From TMED23 sp964639965 (GTDB lineage: Bacteria; Pseudomonadota; Alphaproteobacteria; Rhodospirillales; UBA2165), in assembly GCA_964639965.1 (NCBI GenBank), contig CAZXGI010000004.1, positions 11,707 to 75,706 on the forward strand: a stretch of 64,000 bases of DNA, read 5' to 3'. Position 1 is the first letter of the stretch. Each line of letters opens with the position of its first letter. The translations under genes were made by a program, and so were the position numbers. The notes beneath the pieces were generated by a model. That model had not been told where the DNA came from. It did not search any database and saw only the letters and a list, made by a program, of their open reading frames with translations. Below, piece by piece: positions 53,705-61,090 of the stretch.

Positions 53705-54456
53705 GGAGTTTGGTAAAATTCAAAATGATGTATTTTCGTTCGGGTTTATTTAATTTTTTATTTTTTAGTTGGACGGCTGTAGTTATCCTTCTCCTTTGGA
53801 TTGCTATGCCGCTTTCTCCTTCGAAATTTCGGAGCGTTATCTCAATCTGGCCGAAAGGTTGTTTTGCTCTGCTAAAAATTATCGGAATTACCTTTGAATT
53901 ACGGGGACTAGAAAACGTTCCAAACGTCCCTGTATTATTTTCCGTAAAACACCAATCGGTATGGGAAACTATATTTTTTCTTTGGCATAATAAAGACAAC
54001 GCTTATGTCATGAAATCAGAACTGGCCCGTATTCCTTTTTGGGGCTGGTATATGAAAAAAAGTGCCCACATTTTAGTGGATCGGACTGGCGGCACAAAAT
54101 CAATGCGTAGCATGATCAAAAAAGCTAAAGCAATTATGAACGATGGCCGTTCGATCATAATTTTTCCCGAAGGTACCCGCATACCACCAGGTCGAATGGG
54201 CACTTTCCATCCAGGTGTTGCCGCACTTTATACACAATTAAATGCTACTGTCGTTCCTGTAGCCGTCAATACTGGTTATTTCTGGCCTCGCAGAAAATTT
54301 GTAAAAACACCCGGCAATATTATAATTGAATTTCTTCCACCCATTAAACCTGGAATCGACCGAAAAAAATTTATGATTCAATTGCAAAACCAAATGAAAA
54401 TGGCGACCGAACAGATAGAAAAAGAAGCTGAATTTAATGATTCAGAGCGAGAATGA
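53692..54456 (+). CDS. plsC: 1-acylglycerol-3-phosphate O-acyltransferase
   Basis: This 254-residue PlsC-family acyltransferase makes phosphatidic acid at the inner membrane. It has an N-terminal membrane helix, a catalytic motif KHQSVWET (HX4E instead of the textbook HX4D, a variant I have seen in this family) and the substrate motif FPEGTRIPPG. It ends the ftsE-plsC operon. Confidence 0.92.
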   Translation: MGLLGSLVKFKMMYFRSGLFNFLFFSWTAVVILLLWIAMPLSPSKFRSVISIWPKGCFALLKIIGITFELRGLENVPNVPVLFSVKHQSVWETIFFLWHNKDNAYVMKSELARIPFWGWYMKKSAHILVDRTGGTKSMRSMIKKAKAIMNDGRSIIIFPEGTRIPPGRMGTFHPGVAALYTQLNATVVPVAVNTGYFWPRRKFVKTPGNIIIEFLPPIKPGIDRKKFMIQLQNQMKMATEQIEKEAEFNDSERE

Positions 54457-54486
54457 ACTGAAAAAATCTTGCTGTTTTTATATTTT

Positions 54487-54510
54487 AAAAAAACCAATAA
54501 CAGTTGGTTT
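54487..54510 (-). terminator. Rho-independent terminator after the GST gene
   Basis: On the minus strand, AAACCAA (54510-54504), loop CTGTTA and TTGGTTT (54497-54491) continue into four more T. The seven-pair stem lies 58 bases after the stop of the minus-strand GST gene. It also lies 31 bases after plsC on the plus strand, where no T-run follows. Confidence 0.6.
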
Positions 54511-54567
54511 GCTTCAACCACTTTTGATAGCAATGCAAATTAATATAGACCAATATAAAGTATAATT

Positions 54568-55227
54568 TTATTTTTGAATATTATTAAAAAAAATTATTGG
54601 ACTGTCACCACCTTGCCACGCTGGGTATTTGTTCATAATCGCTCCAAAAATATCACTTGCTAATAAGTCGTTTAACCATTTTTGAAGTGCGCTAACAGGT
54701 AAAATATTAAACCAAGTCCGGTCTGTATTAGCAAACTGTCGAACGAACGGCATAATTGCGTAATCAGCTAAAGACGGTTTAGTGCCAAATAAATAATTAT
54801 ATTTACCCAAGCGCTCATTCAATAATCTTAAGAACCTTTCCCCCTCCGTCCGATACAACATTGGATCAGAGTTCTCATAACGTTGAGCATATTTATAGTG
54901 ATCCAGATTATACTTAAAATCCCCGTCAACATTTTTTATCAAATCCAACATATCTTCTAATTTACCGAACTCAGGGGTTAACCAACCTAACGGATCATTT
55001 TGCTCTAATGCCCAGCACATTATCTCAAGGCTTTGTTCAATCACTAGCCCAGATGAAAATTCTAGAACCGGCACAGTACCCTTAGGGGATATATTGATAA
55101 GTTCTATTGGTTTATTATTCAGTAACACTTCACGAATCTCGCAAGTCTGACTGCTCGAAAAAAGCGCCATCCGAGCTCTCATTGCGTAAGGGCAACGCCG
55201 AAAACTATAAAGAATTGGAAAACTCAA
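54568..55227 (-). CDS. Glutathione S-transferase family protein
   Basis: This 219-residue protein has a thioredoxin-fold N-terminal domain with RRCPYAMRARMAL, the glutaredoxin-like CPYA form with a possible catalytic Cys rather than Tyr/Ser. It also has a cis-Pro site, GTVPVLEFSSGLVIEQSLEI. The helical C-terminal domain ends with YAIMPFVRQFANTDRTWF. Cys-type bacterial GSTs reduce or conjugate glutathione to electrophiles, including halogenated compounds. It is last in the unit RdhA, SDR, TrhO, GST. Confidence 0.88.
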   Translation of the reverse strand: MSFPILYSFRRCPYAMRARMALFSSSQTCEIREVLLNNKPIELINISPKGTVPVLEFSSGLVIEQSLEIMCWALEQNDPLGWLTPEFGKLEDMLDLIKNVDGDFKYNLDHYKYAQRYENSDPMLYRTEGERFLRLLNERLGKYNYLFGTKPSLADYAIMPFVRQFANTDRTWFNILPVSALQKWLNDLLASDIFGAIMNKYPAWQGGDSPIIFFNNIQK

Positions 55228-55253
55228 ATCATACCCCTTAAATATGTAGTGGA

Positions 55254-56183
55254 TTATTCCAGACCCAAAAGTGGTTTGCTGCCAATGTGGATTTCATTTC
55301 GCGCATTCGCCAAGTCTATTTGTTTTTGCCGCTCAGCAAATCTCTTTTTTTGATCATCAGATGTAACCTCGCAGCATTTAGGGCAGCTAACTCCCAATTT
55401 GAATAACGGTGAGGACCTATCTTCACTATTTATGGCATGGCGACACGCATGACATAAATCATAATTACCTATCAACAAATCGTGACCGACTGATACACGT
55501 TCATCAAAAACAAAACATTCTCCTTTCCAAAGACTACTTTCTTCTGGCACTTCCTCAAGATACTTTAGGATACCTCCTTGAAGGTGGAATACGTCCTTAT
55601 AACCTTTTTCCTTCAAATAAGAAGTGGACTTTTCGCAACGAACACCGCCGGTACAAAACATGGCAATCTTTTTATTTTTTAAAAAGTGATCGTTTTTTTT
55701 CACCCATTCCGGAAATTCTCTAAAGGATTTAGTATTGGGATCAACTGAACCAGGAAAACTACCAATTTCTATTTCATAATTATTTCTAGTATCAATGACA
55801 ACTACATCTGGGTTAGATATTAAATCATTCCAATCTAGCGGTTTCACATAAGTTCCAACAGCATTATTGGGATTCACACCGGGGACACCTATCGTTACAA
55901 TCTCTTTTTTCAAACGCACCTTCATCCGTAAAAATGGTAGTTTGTTGGTATAAGAGGATTTATGTTCTAAATCACACAAACGACGATCGGACCTGATATA
56001 ATCCAAAATATTCGTGATGCTGTTTAAGGAGCCAGCAATAGTCCCATTGATACCTTCTTCCGCCAATAAAATCGTACCTAAAATTCCTTCGCTTAAAGAC
56101 CTCTCAAGCAACGGAGCTTGAATATCTTTATAATTATCTAAGCTCGTAAATTGATAAAAAGCTGCAACACAGATGTTATTCAT
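55254..56183 (-). CDS. trhO: tRNA uridine(34) hydroxylase TrhO (rhodanese-related)
   Basis: This 309-residue YceA/TrhO protein has an N-terminal acylphosphatase-like domain (EEGINGTIAGS), a rhodanese domain (about 125-215) with the active Cys in MFCTGGVRCEKS and a C-terminal cysteine cluster CHACRHAI and CPKCC. TrhO forms 5-hydroxyuridine at the tRNA wobble position. The start overlaps the SDR stop by four bases. Confidence 0.93.
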   Translation of the reverse strand: MNNICVAAFYQFTSLDNYKDIQAPLLERSLSEGILGTILLAEEGINGTIAGSLNSITNILDYIRSDRRLCDLEHKSSYTNKLPFLRMKVRLKKEIVTIGVPGVNPNNAVGTYVKPLDWNDLISNPDVVVIDTRNNYEIEIGSFPGSVDPNTKSFREFPEWVKKNDHFLKNKKIAMFCTGGVRCEKSTSYLKEKGYKDVFHLQGGILKYLEEVPEESSLWKGECFVFDERVSVGHDLLIGNYDLCHACRHAINSEDRSSPLFKLGVSCPKCCEVTSDDQKKRFAERQKQIDLANARNEIHIGSKPLLGLE

Positions 56184-56807
56184 TTTACTGAATCACCTGA
56201 AATAGCTCGGCTAATATCAGAATTTGCTTTCTTTAAATTTTCTCCCCACCTACCTGAAGTTGCTCCGCCATCAATAATCAAATCTTGAGCAGTAATAAAA
56301 CTTCCTTCATCACTGCACAAAAATAAAACAGCATTGGCAATATCCTCCGGTTTGCCAGCCCGAGGTATTGGTTGGCGATTCGAAAAAACTTTTTCAACAC
56401 GGGTTGCTACTGCGTCGGCATCTTCGTCAGTCATTCCTCTACTTTTACCAAATATGCCCGTTGCAATTCCTCCCGGCGAAACAGTGTTTACTCTGATATT
56501 ATCTTCAGCCACCTCAATTGCGACACTACGTGACAAACTAACAACGGCTGACTTTAGCGCACTGTAAAAATGAGATGAAAATCCCCCCAAAGTAGCAGCT
56601 ACACTGGCATTAGCAACAATTGAGCCACCACCATTAAGACGCATTTGCTTAGTTACATGCTTATAACAGAAGAAAACGTTCTTCAACAGGATGTCAACGG
56701 AACGATCAAATTCGGAGATATCAATCTCCGAGATCTTTTGTAGCACTCCACCTGTACCAGCATTACAAAAAAAAGAGTCAATTTTGCCAAAACGCTCAAC
56801 AGAAATT
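56180..56807 (-). CDS. SDR family oxidoreductase, N-terminal part lost in assembly gap
   Basis: The visible 209 residues cover the part from ERFGKIDSFFCNAG to the C terminus. The catalytic residues are present: Ser of VANASVAATL, and Tyr/Lys of HFYSALKSAV. PGGIATGIFG and the end stretch FITAQDLIIDGGA are typical of classical short-chain dehydrogenases. The N-terminal nucleotide-binding motif and about 75 residues fall in the run of N. The few codons on the far side of the gap do not look like an SDR start. The stop overlaps trhO by four bases. The substrate is unknown. Confidence 0.85.
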
Positions 56808-56907
56808 NNNNNNNNNNNNNNNNNNNNNNNNNNNNNNNNNNNNNNNNNNNNNNNNNNNNNNNNNNNNNNNNNNNNNNNNNNNNNNNNNNNNNNNNNNNNN
56901 NNNNNNN
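56808..56907. other. Assembly gap of 100 N
   Basis: Exactly 100 undetermined bases mark a scaffold join of arbitrary length. The gap interrupts the SDR gene. The true size should be larger than 100, because an SDR N-terminal domain needs more codons than 33. Confidence 0.99.
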
Positions 56908-56976
56908 TTCCATTGCTTAGAAATGCAATCAATAAAAAACTATTTATAAATTTAAGCCAAAATTAATCAGCAGCGA

Positions 56977-59151
56977 TCATGGCTCACTATCAACTTGGTA
57001 ATTTGGAATATACGTTTCCGGTATTTTCCCGCCCGCTTTGCGCCGAGCCTTTGCTTGAGCGACAGTTTCGGCTTCCTTGGCAATTTCTAGTCCAAGCTTC
57101 CTATCTGTTGGATATGGGCCCACCATGTTAGGCGGCGGCAAAGTTGAAGCCGGAAAGTATGCTATGTTATCACTACCACGTTGTTTCTTCTTAGGGTTTA
57201 TTGACGGGCGATTCGTATCCTTCGCCACATCAACATAATTTCCTGTATCGTATTTAAATGAACGTTTGCCTATCACCTCAAGGTCTAGCCACCATTTCTT
57301 CTCATCAACAGTATTACCATTACCAAAAAGATCATCTAACCAAATCGCAATAGGAGCCAAGATAGGTTTTAACCAGGTAGCATTAATTCCTAACCAACTG
57401 CCAATCTGATGCGTTATTGGCCCATCCAGTGTAGTGTCTTTTGACAAGGGACAAACCTTAACGCAGCGACCACAAGCTGATCCCTTAAGATTAGTTGCCC
57501 TATACATAGTGCAACGTTCGCTATCAGGCTTCCAAGTTTCATAACCGTTAAATATTACCTTACCCCCATAGGGTATAGCTTGTGATGGGCATTCGCGCGC
57601 ACACTTAAGGCATTTAGAACAAAATAACTGAACCCCAAAGTCAATTGGCAAATCGGGGGTCATAGGCATATTAGTTGTTAATACCGCTGTTTTAAACCGC
57701 ATTCCCAAGAATGGATTTATAGCACTTTCACCAATTCGACTTTGTTCTCCGAGACCCGCCTGAAGAACTAAGGGAACATGCAATACGTGGCTGTCAAGAT
57801 TTGAATGCGCGCGCGCGCCGTAACCCATTTTCCGTATCATATCAGCCATCACACCAACTACCTCGCCTCCCTTGAGATAAGCCCGCATTGATTGAGATCC
57901 TGAAATCCAGTCATTACCACTGGCACCCAAAAATGTCTCATAACCTTGATCAATCAAGACGACGAGCGCATATTTATGGTACGGTTCAATAAAATTACCC
58001 CGTTTATCATGGGAATACCAAGCGTAGTCGGGCACTTTACAAACACCCGTAATCGCAGAACCCAAGTAATAACTTAGCGCCTTTAAAGCTTTTGTATTAT
58101 CGTCAGCATTTTCCGTATCGGGCGCAATTGCAGAAGCAGTCTGACCATCTTGCAAAGGTTTTATAGCCCAACTGGGACGCACAATACCCTGCGATACTGG
58201 GTGTTTTTGTGACCAACGGTCGGCTTCATTTTTTGCTTTCTGGCTGAGATCTCCAAACGCCGTACGCACATACATGTTGGTTCGGCTTGGCACTCTTGGC
58301 ACCTCATCGTCAAAAACCTCCGTTGTTAGCTTTTCTACACGCTTTAACGTTTCAACGGGGTAAGGCCCAAGATGAGAGGGTCTTCGTCTACGTCGCCAAC
58401 GTTCTATGCCAGAAACTGCCCCTGAAAGACCAAGCTGATAACTCAGATTCTTTCCACTATGCGCTGTTACATCTAGTGGCAGATCTTCAATCAAAGAATA
58501 ATTAGTTGTAACTGCTGCAATGGCAAAACGATCGTTAACATAAGGGTTAATAATTTTACCGTTTACGCGAACACCGAGACCCGCAAGCACGTTAACTTTG
58601 TTCAAGTCTATATCCGTCGACCCGGTCCAATGAACTCGACTAATAAAACCCATGCTGGAAATTTGTCCACTTAAATCAATCCCGATTTCTGCAGCGAATA
58701 GTGTTGCCAATAAATGCTCATTCCCAGCAACCCAATCAGCCGCAGTATTATCTTTATCAATCGGGTTCGAATATTCCACTAATATTACAATCGCAAAATT
58801 AAACCCCTCATTATTCCTGTTTAACCAAACATTGTCTGAAATTTTACAGATACCAATCTGTGAAGCATTGAGAAAATATCCAGCACCCTTTATATCTCGC
58901 GTACGTATTATCAAATCATCTGGTACTGGAGCTATTTTTGAATAAGGGTCGGGTTGGCGAAGATCTTCATATGCATCCAAATGGGTTAAGACAGCTTCCG
59001 AAAGATAAGTATTCTGCCCGATTGGCATTGGATCAGGTTCAACAGGAACCGATCTAGCCTCATCATCTATAATGGCTGGATCCCGTTTAAGCTTTTCCAG
59101 CGGGTACGGTCCAAATTCCACCGGGCGCCTTTTACGATTATAGCCAAACAT
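56977..59151 (-). CDS. Cytoplasmic-type reductive dehalogenase (RdhA family) with internal duplication
   Basis: This 724-residue protein carries the RdhA iron-sulfur signature: CSKCLKCARECP (about 511-522) and C-x12-C-x2-C-x3-CP (CTMYRATNLKGSACGRCVKVCP, split as CTMYRATNLKG and SACGRCVKVCP, about 548-570). Upstream lies a corrinoid-binding-like region with LGMRFKTAVLTTNMPM. No twin-arginine signal is present, unlike respiratory RdhA. Two copies of an RRRP...GPYP.E.LKR segment (residues 8-23 and about 253-270) head two similar halves, each followed by a Y-L...GICK segment. This resembles the degenerate N-terminal repeat of catabolic enzymes such as NpRdhA and BhbA. It would need cobalamin and an external electron donor. 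Confidence 0.8.
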   Translation of the reverse strand: MFGYNRKRRPVEFGPYPLEKLKRDPAIIDDEARSVPVEPDPMPIGQNTYLSEAVLTHLDAYEDLRQPDPYSKIAPVPDDLIIRTRDIKGAGYFLNASQIGICKISDNVWLNRNNEGFNFAIVILVEYSNPIDKDNTAADWVAGNEHLLATLFAAEIGIDLSGQISSMGFISRVHWTGSTDIDLNKVNVLAGLGVRVNGKIINPYVNDRFAIAAVTTNYSLIEDLPLDVTAHSGKNLSYQLGLSGAVSGIERWRRRRRPSHLGPYPVETLKRVEKLTTEVFDDEVPRVPSRTNMYVRTAFGDLSQKAKNEADRWSQKHPVSQGIVRPSWAIKPLQDGQTASAIAPDTENADDNTKALKALSYYLGSAITGVCKVPDYAWYSHDKRGNFIEPYHKYALVVLIDQGYETFLGASGNDWISGSQSMRAYLKGGEVVGVMADMIRKMGYGARAHSNLDSHVLHVPLVLQAGLGEQSRIGESAINPFLGMRFKTAVLTTNMPMTPDLPIDFGVQLFCSKCLKCARECPSQAIPYGGKVIFNGYETWKPDSERCTMYRATNLKGSACGRCVKVCPLSKDTTLDGPITHQIGSWLGINATWLKPILAPIAIWLDDLFGNGNTVDEKKWWLDLEVIGKRSFKYDTGNYVDVAKDTNRPSINPKKKQRGSDNIAYFPASTLPPPNMVGPYPTDRKLGLEIAKEAETVAQAKARRKAGGKIPETYIPNYQVDSEP

Positions 59152-59185
59152 TACTTCAACGACCCCAACTATTTTTCATACATAA

Positions 59186-59207
59186 ATTAATATCATATGA
59201 TATTAAT
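59186..59207. promoter_or_regulatory. Perfect 22-bp palindrome between reductive dehalogenase and FAD monooxygenase
   Basis: ATTAATATCAT is followed at once by its reverse complement ATGATATTAAT, giving a perfect 22-base palindrome. It lies 35 bases upstream of the dehalogenase start and 202 bases upstream of the divergent monooxygenase. Its length, perfect symmetry and position fit an operator for a dimeric repressor of the TetR or MarR kind. No regulator gene is adjacent. Confidence 0.5.
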
Positions 59208-59408
59208 AATGAGCCGGTCCTGTATAATAATCCACCAAGCACCTATTTATCAGTTGAACTTATTTTAGTCGAAAATAATTTTAAAGGAAAGATCGAGTGT
59301 TACTGAAACAAAGAAATATCGATCCGACTAAGATCTAGAACATTTTGCGGAATAATTTAATTTGCAGCCAATAAAATTAAACGAGATAAAATCGAAAGGT
59401 TCTGGTGT

Positions 59409-61064
59409 ATGATTTTAGAAACTGAAGTGCTGGTTGTTGGAGGGGGACCTGTAGGACTAACCCTTGCATCTGATCTTGCCGTTAGAAAACGTTCGACCAT
59501 ACTTGTTGAATCAAGAGAAGGGCCTACAACACATCCAAAAGCTACACTTCTTGGCGCCCGCTCAATGGAGTATTTCCGTCGTTGGGGGATAGACGATATT
59601 ATTTTTGCACGCGCCCTTCCTCCAGATATAAATTACTGGATTATCTTCTGTACTCGTTTGTCCGGATATGAAATTGACCGATTTGCTTCACCTTCAATAA
59701 ACGAGGTTCGCAACAGACCGCCTGGAGCCGAAAGTCGTTGGCCAGAACTAGCTTGGTCACCCTACGGAAAAACACAAATCGGACAACAAGATCTGGAACC
59801 GATCCTCCTCGATTTCGCCCATTCTCATGATAACCTAAACATGTTACACGGACACAAATTTTTATCTTCCCAAGATAACGGCGATCACGTTACGTCTAAT
59901 ATCGAGAATTTAGAAACAGGGAAGAATTTTCAGATTACCAGTAAATATTTAATCGCATGTGATGGAGGTAATAGTAGTATCCGAAAATCATCAGGAATTA
60001 AAATGGGGGGACGAGGTCCATGGCGTTCTAATGTTAGTTATTATTTTCGTTCTCCTGATTTCCTAACAATGCACGGAAAAGGCTTAGGAAATCTTTATTT
60101 TATCTTTGCTCCTGACAGTTTTGGCGTATTTACCGCAATAGACGGTCAAGAATTATGGAATTACCAACTCTATTTTCTTGATCCAAAACAAGAAGCCCAG
60201 AAAATTGATCCAAAAGAAGTACTCCATAAAGCAATGGGACATCCCTTTGAATTTGAACTTCTAGCAACCACCCATTGGCAACATCACCAATCCGTTGCTA
60301 CGGATTGGCGACATGGCAATGTTTTTCTTGCTGGAGATTCTGCTCATCTTTTTGCTCCAACCGGCGGCGTCGGAATGAACACAGGCATAGCAGATGCTTG
60401 CGATTTATCGTGGAAACTAGACGCTATTCTTTCAGGGTGGGGTGGGAAGAAGTTACTTGATTCATATGAAATGGAACGTCGCCCCGTCGCCTGGCGGAAT
60501 TCTCAACGTTCAATGATAAATTCAGATACAATAGATTTTGTTATGTCCCAGGTTCCAAAACGGATTGAGGATGAAACATCAGAAGGGATAGAATTACGCG
60601 AGCGGCTAAAAGAAAATATACGTTGGATGGCACGCCAGTTTAATTCAGCTGGATCCCACCTTGGGCATCGTTACTTCTCTTCCCCAATAATCATTCCGGA
60701 TGGCACTCCCGAACCTCCAGACGATCTCTCGCAGGTCACTCAAAGTACTTGGCCTGGATCACGCGCACCCCATGTTTGGTTGGCAGATGGGACGTCCACA
60801 ATTGATTGGTTTGGTAAAGGATTTGTCCTTTATTCTACTCCAGCGAAAATTGACGCTGCAAAATCAATAGAAGCTGGATTCATAAAACACAAAATACCAA
60901 TTTCTCTCGTAACGTCTGATTTGCCTAACGTTCATAAAATATATGAATTCTCATTAGTTTTAATCCGACCAGACGGTCATGTGGCTTGGCGAGGCAAAAC
61001 GCCTCCGGAGAATAGCACCAATCTTGCACTGCAGGTAACAGGCCGTTCAGCTTCGGATAAATGA
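59409..61064 (+). CDS. FAD-dependent aromatic monooxygenase (PheA/TfdB/MhpA-like)
   Basis: This 551-residue group A flavoprotein monooxygenase has the N-terminal FAD motif VVGGGPVGLTLASDL, the DG motif LIACDGGNSSIRKSSG and the GD motif FLAGDSAHLFAPTGGVGMNTGIAD. A C-terminal thioredoxin-like domain (about 440-545) ends with IRPDGHVAWRG, typical of phenol-hydroxylase-like members. It would hydroxylate an aromatic ring with NAD(P)H and O2, sometimes with loss of halogen. It is divergent from the dehalogenase gene. The substrate is not known. Confidence 0.9.
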   Translation: MILETEVLVVGGGPVGLTLASDLAVRKRSTILVESREGPTTHPKATLLGARSMEYFRRWGIDDIIFARALPPDINYWIIFCTRLSGYEIDRFASPSINEVRNRPPGAESRWPELAWSPYGKTQIGQQDLEPILLDFAHSHDNLNMLHGHKFLSSQDNGDHVTSNIENLETGKNFQITSKYLIACDGGNSSIRKSSGIKMGGRGPWRSNVSYYFRSPDFLTMHGKGLGNLYFIFAPDSFGVFTAIDGQELWNYQLYFLDPKQEAQKIDPKEVLHKAMGHPFEFELLATTHWQHHQSVATDWRHGNVFLAGDSAHLFAPTGGVGMNTGIADACDLSWKLDAILSGWGGKKLLDSYEMERRPVAWRNSQRSMINSDTIDFVMSQVPKRIEDETSEGIELRERLKENIRWMARQFNSAGSHLGHRYFSSPIIIPDGTPEPPDDLSQVTQSTWPGSRAPHVWLADGTSTIDWFGKGFVLYSTPAKIDAAKSIEAGFIKHKIPISLVTSDLPNVHKIYEFSLVLIRPDGHVAWRGKTPPENSTNLALQVTGRSASDK

Positions 61065-61090
61065 CGCTTCAAAAAAAGTGGGAGATCTCA

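Noticed and set aside
56908..56932. Start of the SDR gene on the far side of the N run (TTG-initiated frame)
   Set aside because: The seven or eight codons do not resemble an SDR N terminus, and the frame across 100 N is arbitrary.
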